This document shows positions 19,971-33,700 of a stretch of DNA of 64,000 nt, piece by piece (positions within the stretch are counted from its first letter, which is position 1; every line of letters starts with the position of its first letter). Both the position numbers and the translations under genes were made by a program. The stretch spans positions 7,889,001 through 7,953,000 of the forward strand of contig BSYQ01000001.1 in the NCBI GenBank assembly GCA_030272585.1, in the 5' to 3' direction. Source of the DNA: Bryopsis sp. KO-2023. Lineage: Eukaryota > Chlorophyta > Ulvophyceae > Bryopsidales > Bryopsidaceae. The notes under the pieces are model-generated. The model was not told where the DNA came from. It saw only the letters and a list, made by a program, of their open reading frames with translations, and searched no databases.

Positions 19971-22900
19971 CTATCTCAATCGCTTTGGTTGGCCATGGCT
20001 GTCCGCCACATTCTCCCTCTCGTCATTGCCCCATCTTTTCCGTTTCTTCAGAATGAGACGGTCCAGCAGATCCGAAGTCATGATCCCAAGCGGAGGGACT
20101 TTGTGGGAAGGTATTTTCTTGATGTCGGAAAAGTAGCTCTTGGAATTGCATGCACTGGCACCCACCTCCTCGTTTTGCTCGTCCTCTTCATCCTCATTGC
20201 CTTTGGAAGCCGACGGGCCGAAGGCTAACTCCAGGGGTGAGGGCACCCCGTTCAGTGTGCTTCTTGGAGAATCCAGCTCTTCGACAAGCATTTGCAGACT
20301 CCCTGTTTTGACGAAACAACACCACAACTCTCCTTTCACAGCTTGACTCGATTGGATATGTGCGTCAGACATTGAACCCGTTCTTGGGCACTGCCATTCC
20401 CCCAAAACAAGGGCTTTCAGGGAGCCTTTTAAAAAAAAAAAAGTGAGGATTTTTTCATGAATATGTACAAACTGGCAGTCATGAAGTGGTGGTGGTCTAC
20501 CTGTTCCTGTCTCAATGGTGAATTGCCGAGATGCTAAAATGACCAGCAATGGGGCATGTGAGCTTCTTCTCCCATTTTCCATTGCTTGCCCTGCTGCAAA
20601 CAATGGGCTACCCGGCGAGGCGAATCTCAAACAACATGCAGCACCCCTCGGTTGAGCATACAATCCTCGGGGAGTGCTATCCTCGGGGGAAAAGACGGCA
20701 ATAACACCACCATTGCGATACCTGAGGTCAGACACCACGAAAAACCCAACAATTGAGAATTCAATACAGCCGCCGATTGTCTGTGTGGATGAACATGCAT
20801 GTGATGAGATTCAGGAAAAAATGCCTTGTGGATTGCTGCTTGGTGGGACATTTTGTTTCTTCCACCTGAGAGGCCAGACCTCGTATTATATTGCAGTGGG
20901 GGTTTATTTCTTTGATCTACCAGCCTGATTACTTACTCTGGGTTGCGAAGGACAACAGCAAACTTCTGTGAAACGGCATCTGTTGTGAGGTGATCAGCGT
21001 TGAGAGGCACAGCCCAATGAATGTCCATCGTCAGCAAATCCCAAACGATAAGGACCTGCGTTTCAGGGCAGCATCCGACCTGCATCATTCCAAATATAAG
21101 CACATCCCTCAGGAACTCCACGAAAACGGGAAAATCTCGACACCTCCTACGGACATCATAGGTTTGCATAGATCCATTGTTTTTGAGGCAATCTTGGGTT
21201 CTCCTTGGCAAAATTTGGGACGTTCCATTCAGGGCCTTTGCAACATTTGGGTTGGTGTTTCCAAAGGGGATTTCCTGACCCCCATTTCATCTCACCAAAT
21301 ATTGCGTGTCTGAAACAAATTCCAGCTGGGGGAGTGCGGAGAGGCCTCCGATCTTGGCTGGGAAGGGCAACATGCCCAGCCGTGTCAAAGTGATGGGGTC
21401 CCAAAGCGTGATGCATGTTTTGCAAGCCACCGCCAGCACAGTTCCATCGCCGCTGAACGCAGCACCTCCCATGCTCTCCTCTAGACAATTCACGAGTTTG
21501 CGATTCAGGATGCTATTCGACATTGATCAGGATACGGGGTGACCTTGCCCAAGAAAAGTTGATTTCCCTGGATGCTTTCGATGGATGCCCCCAGGAGAGT
21601 CAGGTAAAGGGACGATATCTGAAGGTGAATTCTTTCCATCCCATTTTTTCTAACTGATCCCCCCCCCTCCCTCAAAAAAAAGCACCCCCCCCCCCCGAAA
21701 ACTCACCCCTATAGGAGCCAATGGATCTGCATCGCCAGGAAATCACGTTGTCTATTGTTTGTTTTGCCCAAACTTTGAAATCGCCACCTTTAGATGTGGT
21801 CAAAGCAAGATCATCGGCTCGGGAATAGGTCAAGCAAGAAATGCCATCTCTGAGAGCAGCCAGCCACTACAATCGTCACTTTCACTTTCCTCTTTTTGTG
21901 CCATCCAAAAAAACAACGCATGCAAGCCAACACACGCATTCATATCCTTACGTGTGCAGGCTTTTCTTATTTGTACTTCAGGCGAGTTTCAGCTGCATAG
22001 GATCATGTCTGAACATCCTACCACCCAAAACCTTTTCTTGCTTGGCAGCCATACTAAAAACGGAGTTCAGCTCAAGATATAATTGGTAATATGGCGAAAT
22101 GTAAACACATACCTCCCGATTGTTTCGTCGACACCCATTCACACGGCTAAAAAAGCAGGACACAACAAATTGCAAATTTGCACCTGTGAGGTTCTTCCAC
22201 AACGGTGTTAACTTCGTAAGGTTCGTGGCTGCCTGGTTTCCTGTCCCAGAATTGCAGAGTCGTCAAAAGCCCATGTCGTACTCCTCCCTTCGGTCTGACA
22301 CCAACAGTCACCAGCACCGTTCCATCCGAGTTGAATGCCATCGATTTCACCCTCGACTCCGCAGGCCGTTTCTTCTTATCACCCGCGTATTCCACTAAAC
22401 TCATTTTCGCCCTCGGTAGAGTCTATCCAACACGAGAACCCCAATTTACGATGGAAATTTTAAAATTTCTTTGAAAATTTCTTGAAAATTTTGCGGTGCT
22501 TCTCGACATATATTTCAACGTTTCGCAGCAAGATGATCACTAAAAAAGGGCGAGTTGGAGCAAGAAAAAACAGCAAGGATGGAAAAAAAGGATGGGTTAC
22601 CTGGAGGTGTCTCATGTGCTTGTTTCGCACGACATCGTAGAATTGCATAATTCCATTATCCCCAGTGAATGCAACCCAACCCGTCTGTGGATGCAACTGA
22701 CAAACGCCTGTCGCTTCTGCTGAAGGCGTGTCTCTTGGAGGTGTAATGACCCCACACACTGCACCTTGAATCTACACCAAAAATTACCCAACAAACTTTC
22801 AAACGACTGGAGTTTCCAGTACTTTTTCCCAACTTTCACACCCACCTGCCAAAGTCAGACACTGCACTCTATCACCACTGCTTTCGGTCGTTTTCGTAAC

Positions 22901-25247
22901 TCTAAAAGAAAACCCGACTCTTCGGAACATGCCCAGCTCACTTCTGATTGGCTTTAGAACAGAAAAACGGGATATCCTTGATCGGCACTTGCCTGGTAGG
23001 ATGCTGTATTGACCACCTTGACCATATTTTGTTTAAGTGCAACCACGTATACAGAAGGATCCATGGGGTTATGCGAGATGTTCATGATTTCCCCGCCAAG
23101 TCGTGGTACGAACATAGGTTTCAGCGTTTCCAAATCCCACATCACCTAGCCAACACATCGCCCCACTCAGTCGACCAAAATAACATCAAAATCTCTGAGA
23201 AAACAAACACCACCTTTTTTCATCCAACGATACAACCTTCTTGCCCAGTGTTTCCCATCCGGAAAGAGTGACAAAACGACACATAGTGTGAGGTGCGATC
23301 TCCGAAACGTGTTTTTCTCCTCACCAAGACGCCCTCCATTCCAGCGGAAGTCAGGTAAACGCTATCAGGGCTGAAATCTAACGCAGTGACTCCATTGCTG
23401 TGCCAAAGCAACGACGTGGGTTTCCGTGCATCTGCTTCGTTCCCCGACGCCACCATTTGATCAACGTTGTGATACAAAATGATAGTTCCATCCTCCAATC
23501 CCACCGCCACGAATCTCCCGCTGCTATCCATGGCAAAACTCTGCAGCCATTCAATTTCAGTTCAACATGTCGCTCATCGATCGCCTTCCTATTACCCCTC
23601 CAGACACCCACTTTTTTTTCCTGTTTTATTTCTATTTATTATTTTATGTAACAGTAAGACCTCAAACGAACAATATGGACGTAAAAAAAAAACTATTAAA
23701 ATACACTCCTACATCCATTACGATCCCAGGATGCTTTTTTTTCTGTTTCACGTTGCGTTTGTTCCATCCGACGCGACAAAAACAAAGAGAAAGAAAATGA
23801 ACAAAAAGGGGGACGAAAAAGGAAAGGGGGAAAGAAAAAAAAACGAAGAAAAAACCTACCTAATAATGGGCATCCAACCCGCTTGCCCCCATGTTTTCCT
23901 TTGTGTAACTTGATTCTGTGTCTTGTAGTTGAGGGGGAACGCACCATGACAGGGCTTTTATGCACACTGTTTGTGGCCAGCAGCAGCTGCTTTCTATCCT
24001 TGGGTGGTTCGTTGCTTCGAACGATGGCCACCCCATACTTCCAACGCGCTGCAATAGCCAAATAATCACCGCTGGCATCGCACGATAGAAGATTCATACG
24101 CTTGTTCGATTCATGTTTCCATTTTGTCACTGTCCAGGTATCCAAATCCACCTTCACCACCTATCATGAAAAAAAAAAAATGGAAAAAGGGAGCGTGGAA
24201 AATGGGTCACCTAAGGGCGGCCAGGTAATTGCGTTTCTTTCTCTTTTCTATTCGGTTTTATTCTCTCTTGGATTATTTTTCTTCATCTTCAGAAAGGGAA
24301 GGAAAAAAAACAAAAAACGGCTTGGCGGTTTTTTCAAATGTTAGGGGACAATGACACAGTGGCTAAAGTTGCCTGCATTGAAATTTCAAATTTGACTTCC
24401 CCCCCCAAAAAAAATAAAATAAAAATAAAAAATAAATAAGCAACACTTATAAATAAATAACTGAACGTATGCTATCGTAATCTTACCTTTCCTTTAACTC
24501 GATCAGGCATCACCAAACTAATGAAAGCAATCCTGCCGTTCTTCGGGATCACCTGAGTGACACACACTGTACTACATATCGTCCCTTTTTTCCCCCTCAA
24601 TGGAACCAGCAGCATCAACCATCAAGTCAACTTCACAAAAAATAATCATTCATGAGCCACTTCGGAAGCCAGAATTTGGGTTTTTGGTTTCCATATCACT
24701 GTATTCTTTTCCTGCTTTAATCAAAGTGCAATTTTGTTCTTAGGAGCAGATCTGGACTCACCAATTCGAAAATGGGATGTTTCAAGTCAATTTTGTGCGT
24801 CACTCTTTGAGCCGAAATGTCCCACAAGTTGAACCAACCATCTGTTGTAGCTATGCAAACCTGTCAGAAAATAAAAGAGAAAAAAACACACAAGGTCAGT
24901 AAATATTATCATTTCGTTCATCCTCACTCAACTCAACTACACACCTGACTTTAATTTTTAGTTTAAAAAAAAAAAAAATGTATTTTTTTTTAAACTTGAA
25001 ACCTTTCTCTGCAAAAACAAATCAGAGTCCTAAGTTTCAGGGGAACCTTCTCCCAGCTTACAGCGTTGTTTCTTTTGGAATCCACTCCGAACGTCTTGAT
25101 GTTTTCGTACAGAACTGCCACTCGTTGTGACGTCCTTGCACTGTGCGCGTACACTGCGTTTGGTCCCGCCGTGATCAGATATTTCCCGTCAGGGGTGAAC
25201 ATACTCCCAACGTTGCATATCGGGCCGCCCCCTAGTGTCGTGCCCAT
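19971..25247 (-). CDS. WDR75: WDR75/UTP17-like WD40 protein of the small-subunit processome
   Basis: A nucleolar WD40 protein that acts in the t-UTP/UtpA complex for early 18S rRNA processing and Pol I transcription. The gene runs leftwards in many exons. Exon 1 (25062-25247) starts MGTTLGGGPICNVG and contains FTPDGKYLITAG. Later exons give CIATTDGWFNLWDIS (~24800), VDLDTWTVTKWKHES (~24130), FAMDSSGRFVAVGLEDGTII and WHSNGVTALDFSPDSVYLTS (~23350-23540), VMWDLETLKPMFVPRLGG (~23130), LHPQTGWVAFTGDNGIMQFY (~22680), SMAFNSDGTVLVTVGV (~22330), AAFSGDGTVLAVACKTCITL (~21450) and a C-terminal exon at ~19971-20425 ending in KKRKRWGNDE..PKRLR then TAG. Segment order and the PRLG.I and NG-LQFY motifs match WDR75 rather than other WD40 proteins. 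The Asp/Glu-rich stretch and basic tail fit a nucleolar protein. Exon edges are approximate. Confidence 0.8.
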
Positions 25248-25490
25248 CTTCTCCGCTGCTCCACTCTGTCCTTCACGCACCCAGCAAGCAACCCCAACCA
25301 CACGAACAAACGACGAATAAAGAGCGAGCCGCCAGTCTGTCGTACTAAATATCTGACAGAAACTGTTTCGTAAAAAACAGTCACTCAAATCGATCTTACG
25401 GGGTAGGAAAAAACTGCAACCCCTCACTCTCTTGCACGTTTCTTTGTGGGCACGTTTGCGTAATCCAGTTCGGAGGACTCTGGTGCCGCG
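25248..25490. promoter_or_regulatory. shared upstream region of divergent WDR75 and CYP23
   Basis: Only 243 bp separate the two start codons, which face away from each other. The segment must contain both 5' untranslated regions and probably a bidirectional promoter. No TATA box or other named element is evident by eye. Confidence 0.5.
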
Positions 25491-27521
25491 ATGTTCGTTT
25501 TGCTTCTTCTTGCCGTGGTGTTTTCCCATGGAGTGTCGGCGATCCAGCCAACACTGAGCGAGGAGAGGGTGGTGTTCCAAACCTCGTTTGGAGATATAGA
25601 AATGGGTTTTTATCCAGAGGTGCGCCCCCCTCTTCCCCACTTTTCCTTTTTTTTTAGTCCCTATTTTCCACTGCTGTAAAGAATGATAAACACAATTGGG
25701 AAGGTGTTTTTCTTGTTTTTTCTGGCAGTGTCCTCTCGGATCCATGTTATTCCACCATTAAATATTTTCAAGTATTTTTTTTAAGTATTGAAGTGTCTTA
25801 CACAAGGGAAAGATTCTCAGCCCTTACAGAAATTCCACAGAGCTCAGATTTTCAAGTGCAAACAAAACGTCCCTCTTGTCCAAATCCACCAGTACAATAC
25901 CACTTTTATTTTTTGCTACACTGGTGGATTTCAACTGAGGAAAAACCACCCAGCAAATACAGCTTCCAGGATTTGTTACAGTGGCAATCGTGTGGAAGGC
26001 GGACATCATCCCACAAGCTAAAACCAATAGGGATGTCCAGAAATTCGACGCTGCGATACGTTTCAACGATATTATTGATCGAAATAGCAACATTGGGGCG
26101 AATCGAGGGCGAAAACGTTAAGCAAACTACAGATACCTGTGATCTTTCAACGTGATTCGGGCCTCGTTACGTTTTTACGACTGTTGCTGAACATCCCTAA
26201 CATACATGTCGACCTCAGGTTGCACCGAAATCAGTGGCACACATTTTCCGGCTGGTGGAGCTTGGAGCCTACAACACAAACCATTTTTTCAGAGTGGATA
26301 AGGCATTTGTGGCCCAAGTTGCGGACTGTGGGGGTGGCAGACAAGTTCCACTCAATCCAGAGCAGCAGGTATGGACCTCAGAAGCCATGATGCACATTTT
26401 CTCTAGTTTGTCTGAAACCGATACGATTTCACATTCCTTTTTTGACTGTGGGAGGTGACCTCAGAAAAGCAAGGTTGGGGCAATGTTGAGATTTGGATTG
26501 GATGGAGTTTTGGCTGGAATGAGTGGGATGGATTGGATTGAATAGGCAGAGGAAGACAAGAGGCTGCCGTTGGAACTGGACGAAGATGTGAAGCATCATG
26601 CGGGCATTCTCTCCATGGCCAGACATGACGATCCAAACAGCAACGGATCGTCGTTTTCGATCCTCTTGGGGGATGCTGCCCACCTTGACATGCACTACAC
26701 CATCTTCGGGTATACATGTTGCCTCTCTTATTTTTTTGGTCCAGGTGCAGCTTAGTCATGTCAGTCATATGAGATGGCGCTATTAGTCATCAAACCATTC
26801 CTGGACATTTTGGGGGGGGGGATCTCACTGCAACTCCTGCTGAACACTATTTAACCCCTGTTGTTTTGCTATCGTGGTATTGGAGTCTTCCTGTAGAACT
26901 GGCAAGGATGCGTCTTGTTGTGAGTTCGTTTCGCTTTTGTTGTGAGGTCGATTCATTTTTCAGTGGATGTTCTGGAATCGATGGAGTTTCTGTGGTGGTT
27001 TTAGTGTGGTGACGGCAGGAATGGACACGCTGAGGAAAATGGAGATGGTGGAGACTAGAACGGAAGGCATTTTTGTCATGCCAGTCGAGAGAATCACGAT
27101 CCAATCAACTTACATAAAAACAGCAAAGAAATCAAGTGAGGATGGCATCACCCAGCACTGCACATTTATACACACATCTCTTCTTATTTTGTCGTTTCAA
27201 CATCTATATTTTTAATGAGGGCCATCTTTGGATGGAAAACAAAAAAAAAAATCATTTCTCGAAAGTGGTGGATACCATTGTGAGCCTTTCTTGATTTCGT
27301 TCAATTCTGACTGCTGAAGGGGTTGAAAACTTGGTTCTTCTGGGAGATGTGTATTGTTTCGACCAACAGGCAGTAGAGGAGATTGGTTGCAATTCAGAAA
27401 ATAATTTTCTCTGTTTCCAGGTGGGGCATGCGAGGAAGACCTGCAGCAGTTGCAACAACGATTCACAGCCCAGGAAGTGGAGTTGCAGAGGGTCCGCAGA
27501 AAATGCCTCCCAGGAACTTAA
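25491..27521 (+). CDS. CYP23: cyclophilin-type peptidyl-prolyl isomerase, CYP23 type
   Basis: A secretory-pathway cyclophilin. Five exons join cleanly in frame: 25491-25619, 26219-26368, 26546-26709, 27005-27135 and 27421-27521 (TAA). Residues 1-~18 form a signal peptide (MFVLLLLAVVFSHGVSA). The cyclophilin domain reads VVFQTSFGDIEMGFYPE, VAPKSVAHIFRLVELGAYN, HFFRVDKAFVAQVADCGG, GILSMARHDDPNSNGSSFS, ILLGDAAHLDMHYTIFG and EGIFVMPVERITIQSTY. The segments RVDKxFVAQVAD, LGDAPHLD and EGIFVMPxERI are hallmarks of plant CYP23 proteins. After a Cys-containing SGACEED comes a short Gln/Arg-rich coiled coil ending in RRKCLPGT, also as in CYP23. The isomerase Arg of the FxR motif is kept (HFFRV); Gln in VAQ is present. 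Intron 4 carries a long G-run at ~26810. Confidence 0.9.
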
Positions 27522-27790
27522 ATCGTTTCGTCCTTGGATTAGAGTCTGAAAAGCCAAGGGCACTTTTTTTGTTGCTTTTTACCATAGCCGTGTTCGATTG
27601 CGGAAGATTGCGTTTGTTGGGATGCGCAGCTGTAATTCTGTCAATTAAATAGATGCCAGCTCGATGTTGGCGTTGACTGTTGTCGGTGGAGTACAACTGA
27701 CGATCATGCATATTCCTGTGTGACGGGAAGTTGCCAGGCGACGGTTGAAATAGTGAACCGATCTTTCAACCACCACATTTTGCATCGACA

Positions 27791-30700
27791 ATGACGATTG
27801 TGGCGCGCCAGAATGGGGACACTCTTGCTGGAACCCATGTCTACACGCGCGAGGAAAAACGGAAAACGTGCGACCTCGATACCCAGTTCCTAAACTTCAC
27901 AACGCCATTCCGCGCTTTATCATGAGCGAACTATCCTCCGAGTTCTCGAAGCACCCTGCTGTCGACGACAGACATCAACACAAACACTGCTTGGCATGCT
28001 GGGACGCCACTGGAAAGACGTCATCTATCGACGTCACACAAGAAGTTCCAACTTGCAGACAATACGTTCACAGTCTGACGGGTCCCTTATTACCTGTTTC
28101 TCAGGTTTGGCCTGGACTGCGCTGATCAACTTGAATGGAAAAACTGGAAAACGGGAGGGGAGTACACACGCAGCCTTCTGCTCAAGAATGTCTCAATCAA
28201 CACGATCAAAATCAAATACAAACTCCCGGCGACGAAATATTTTTCGATGGGCTTTCCTAGCCCAATCAAGCTATGCGCAGGGATGAGCTACGCAATCAAG
28301 GTGGAAGAAGCATTCACAAATTTTCTTCTCAAGCTAGCCTAAGTGAAGGACTGCTTGATCCCTGTCCAATTCTCTGTTCAAGTTAAACTGATTGCCTGCA
28401 GGTTACCTTCAGGCCTATCAAGGATGAGGAGCATCGAGACTATATCGAGTTCATGTGCGCAGAAGGCTCGTTCATAGTTCCGATCGTTGCTCTCACACCA
28501 CAGACAAAACTAGAGGTGCTGCACTTTTCCACACAGCCTCGAGGCTCCACGCAGTTCTGGAGGTTGCCTCAGTCTTGTGGCGGCTCTAATATTGAGATAT
28601 GAATCCTTCCAGGTCGACTCCAGCATCGATTTTGGTTTTGTTCCAGCCATGGAAGTCCAGAACCGCTCCCTTCACGTCAGCAATGTTGGAGATACGCCGG
28701 TATGTAGGTGCAGATGGCGGCAAGCTCTGGTCGAAAAGCTTTTTCTAGTTTGGTCCCGTGAATCTGTGCGACCAAGAAGCATGTGCTGGCAGGTGTCGTT
28801 CTGGTGGAGAATTAACGAGCCTTTTGCTATCCGGCCGTCATCATTGTCAATTGCTCCAGGAGAAACTCTCGCCTTTGACATTTCCTTCTGCCCAACGGAC
28901 GCTTCTGTTTTTTTGGCAACTGCGGTTTGTGAGCTTGAAGATGGAACCACCCACATAACCAAGGTAGCAAACGCTGATAAAAACTATTTTTCATCTCTTC
29001 TTCAAAAAGATATTTGTTTGTTTTTTGAGTGCTCTGGTTTTGTAAAATTTTGTCGGCTCAAAAAGATGCCTCTTTGCGCGGGTAGGTGTCTGGGATTGGG
29101 AAATACCCGTTCATGGGTTTGAATCCCTCTCATGAGGATTTTGGAGAAGTTTTGGTCGGCCAATCCGTGGAGCGAGTTGTGGCCTTGTCCAATCTCTCAG
29201 AGGTCGATGCAAACTTCACAATCGTTCAGGAAGGAGATAGCGATGGAGTGTTCACAGTATCGACCAACAGGTGATGCTTGCTGAAGTTCTTCATGTTTTG
29301 TTTTGTAAGCTTTTCTTGTGAGTTTTTTGTGGGGAACGATTTGCAGCCAACAACGTCATGATTTTGGTAAAGGAAGAGCCTACTGCCTCGCGAGACGACT
29401 CCATTATACCTGACATACACGCCCAGGACGCCTGGGACATTTTCCCTTGAGAGCTTCATAATTTCAACGGGGTGCGGGAGGAAGGCAAAGCTCACGCTAC
29501 AAGGATCTGGCACGGGCTCTGTTATAAACCTCAGCGCGCGGGAACTTGGCTTTGGTGATATACCTGCGGGGAAGACGAGCTCTCATGTCTTGTACATTGA
29601 GAACACGTCGAGCCTGTTGGTCCCCTTCCAGTTCGTGACTGACCCTCTTGGAGTGTTTTCGTTCGATCGAACACGCGGAGCTCTCCCACCAAAGAGCACG
29701 GTCCACGTGACGATTAGCTTCCGTCCCCAGGAAGAGGCAAATTATTGGAAGAGGGTGGTGTGCTTGATTCAGGTAGCGAATCATATATGTAGTCTTGTGT
29801 TGTTTTGCAAACACAATAATGGCTTCAATTGACTGTGAAGGATTTCTTGTCAACAGGACACAACGCCGACATCAGTGGATCTCTATGGGACGTGCTTCTC
29901 TGAAAAAACACGACCTCCTTCCCTTAGGTACCAGCATATTCAATATCACATTCGCTCTTCAGCCGACTTCGACTCGGCTGCTTCAGAAGTGGTCCGACCT
30001 GGGACCAAGACCTTAACTTTCTCTGAGCCCCTGGGCGGCTCAGTAAACGAAAAGCCCTCCAAAGAGATTGCATCATTTTCTTCCAGTGGCGCCCTTGATA
30101 CCACTGAAAACTTGACCCAGGGACTAGCAAGGGACTCAAACGCCAGAAAAATAGGGACATCCTGGGAGGATTTTTTTTCCCATGATGCCAGATGGGGTGC
30201 CGTGACAGTCGACATCAATGAAGTCGATTTCGGATCATGCTCTCGTGTGTCATTAGGGGAGTACAAGATTGTGAAAGTAAAAAACTCTTACCATGAGAAG
30301 GTCTCAGTTTTTGTGCCTGTTCCGCTTTGGGAAGATCCATCAGGAACGGAACCCCCAAAGCAAGTATTCGAGGTAATATCAAGAGTCCCATAAGATTGGT
30401 CTTTACACAATATAAGAATGCATCTCCCAAAGGATTCGATCACCAAGACACTGCCCAAAGCTTCTCTGACAAAGACTTCGTTCAGGTGTTTCCCTCCCAA
30501 TGCGACGTCAAAGCTGGCGGCGAAGCAATCTTTCGAATCGTGTTTCGACCAACCAAGGACGCATGCTACTATCATTCTGTACTGGACATCGTTGCATTTG
30601 TGAAGTCCATGCGAAACTTCAGGCTCGTTCAAGAAGAAAACATCGTCCCTCCTTGGAATCTATCGCTTCAGGTCTGGTTAAAAGGAGATGTGCAGGAGAA

Positions 30701-33700
30701 GCAATATATGAGTTTACAATAAGCATGCTTTTCAGTAGTTGACAGAAGGTTCAATTCTTTAGGTGTCAGGCAACACTTTTCTCCACAGAACAGAAGACAT
30801 GTCCCCCAAGATCCAGGTTTCAACAGATAGAGTGGTATTCCCCCCAACTCATGTTGGCCGACCAGTTCACCAGACCCTCATGTTTGTGAACTCCAGCGAC
30901 ACGCCCGTGAGTTTCGCGCTTCAAGGGACATCTTTGAAACCTCATTTCGAAGTGAAGCCCACGAAAGGATTAATTCCTCCCCACAGCCAGCAGCTGGTAA
31001 GCGGACTGCTGTCTTTTTGGTGGAAAAATGCTTTTTTTCCCTCCTTGCTCGATGTTGCTTTCATTCTTTATTTTTGTATATGTAGATAGGTCTACGATTC
31101 ACCGCAAAAGAAACCACTGCCGTCCAGACGAAAGTAATGTGCATTTTCAACAATGCAGCCTTGAATGGAACTGAAGTGCTGCTGAAAGGGGTCGCATACG
31201 CCCCAAAACTGAGTCTCAACGTCAATGGCAGCCTTTACTTCAAGCCCACATGCGTTGGTGCAACATCACAGAGAGCAATCGAAATGTTCAACTCTTCCAG
31301 AGTGCCAGTTGCGTTTCGATGGGTTATTCCCGAAAAAATAAGTTCGATATACGAGGTGCACCCGATTTCTGGAAGGCTGGGTGGAAAGGAAGCTTGTACT
31401 GTCACGTGGAAGTTTTCTCCAGATAGACGGCGTGTTTTTGAAGACAGGTGATCTACACAAAGGTTTGGAAATTATTGTCGCTGGTGTCATTGTGCCTTTC
31501 TGTTTGTTGGCATCCTGTAAGTATTTAATATATATATCCTGTGTGCATGTCCAGGGTGCATTGCTTGATGGGGGATCCTTTCTCGCAACCATCCATGTCA
31601 ACTTTGGTAGGGTGGCAGAATGATTCCTCTACGTCAGGGCAGAGACAAGGTCCACAAACATTGTCCCTGGCTCTTGTCGGTGAAGGTAGCACTATGGCGG
31701 TAGTGCTTGACCCGGTGGACGTCGCGCTGGGCACGATTGTCGTTGGATTTCCCGTGCGGCGTTCTCTTTGTCTCATGAATCAGAGTGGCGGCGTGCTTCG
31801 ATACAAGATTGCATGTGTGGAAGGTGGAAATGAATGCACGGTTTCGAAGATCTCCACCCGCGAAATGTCCAAGAGCCAAGTCTCTCCTTCACCACCAAAT
31901 GTTGATGTCGAGATATCAGTGGATGAGGCAGAGGGAACAGTCCCAGCAAGGTCAGTTGGGTGTTGTCTATTCTGATAGGAAGCTTTGGATCGCTCTTGTG
32001 GCGTCAAGTCTGCTCACTGTGGGCATTTTCTGCAGGGCGTTCAAGAACATTCAAGTTGTTTTCCGTCCGTTGGTCCGGCGTACTTTCAACTTTACACTGA
32101 AGTGCCAAACCTCCTCCGTTCTTGATGTTGAACGAAAGCCGAGCTCAGGAACTGCATCAATACTCGGAGAAACGACACAGAAGAGGGACGATTGTGAACT
32201 TGCATGCACAAATGTCGTTGCTTTTGCCACCTTCCCCATGGTGCAGGTCACGGATCTGTATTGTGCAGGGTGGGCCAAGGCCTACCTGTGGGAAATGATG
32301 AATGCTAACGATATAAATCATGAGGCCCAATCGGTTGTGAGTGACATAGAGAAGAGAATGGAAAAGGTGGGCTGCCTTCTTAATGTCTGCACAATGTATT
32401 GAAGCTTGTCGAAAAAGCAATATATATGAAGGGTCTGGTTGTGATCGTTGCAGCTCGAAATAGAAGGTCGAGCCACAAACCAGGAAGTACTCAAAGTTCT
32501 TCGACCAATACCCTTGGATTTTGGCCTTGCTGCGATTGGGTCCCCCCCTATAACAGTTCATTTCGAACTCACGAATCCTGGTGACCTCCCTGTCATTTGG
32601 GAACTGCACAGTAACGAGCAGCCTGAGATCGATGTGGAGCACTGGGTCGAGCCCAGCAGACCAATGAACGAAGAAGAAAAGCTCAGGGACTTCATTGTAG
32701 AGCAAAAAATCTTCAATATTGAACCCAGGAGCGGGGAGTTGCTTGGAGGAGCCAGGGTGCAAATTACGATGACGTATACACCAGTGAAGGAAGGTCCGTA
32801 TCCTCAGCTGAGGAGCTGCAGTTCCTATGAGACAAAAGCGATAAAAGGATTTGAAATTAACAAGCACCTTGCCTTCAGGAATCCACAGCTTGCCGATTCT
32901 GATGAAAGTGAAGAATGGGAAAAAGATACGTCTCCAGTTGGAAGGCAACACCGTGCCCGACAGCACCATGAAAATTGCACTCGTTCCCAGCATGAAAACG
33001 TTCGTGTTGGAGGCGGTACCAATTGGGCATCCTGCGCCTCCATTGCAAATGTACTCAATGAGAAACGGTGGTCCAGCAAGCCTGCGATATAACCTGGACC
33101 TATCGTCCCTCGAGGAGCTGCGCGAACAGTGCTACAACTTCGAGGTGCTCAAGTTCAAAGGCCGTCAGACAGGTACACCTGCTCTTGAAGTTCCACCACA
33201 CTCCTTTCTTTATCCTGTTGTCAATCCTAATGTTGAGGTTCTATGTCTCTGGACAGCGCAGGAGAAGTGTTGCCAGGGACTGTCGAACCCCTGCTTTTCA
33301 CATTCCACCCATTGGAACCCAAAGTATACACGGCAGACATCACAATCAATCTCGAGGATGGCACTTCGGAAGTCATCACAATCGTTGGGAGAGGCTTCCA
33401 TCCAGACGATCCAGAATCTCCCGAGCCCATTCCAGAAGAAAACAGCCGAGCGGGAAAGTTCCTTGGGCACTCCTTGCTGGGGATTCGAAAAGTTCTTTCT
33501 GGCTGCCTTCTATCCATGTCCGAGGAGGTCGTTTGGCTGGGCCGAATCCCAATCAAGGTACACGAATTCAAAAGTGGAGTTTGGTGACAGCCAAATGAAA
33601 ACAAACGAACATTACATGCATACTGATGTCTCTTTTGCCTTCTATCCAGGGAGTGGGTCGGCGTGTCATCGAGATAACCAGCCAATCGTGCTACGATCTC

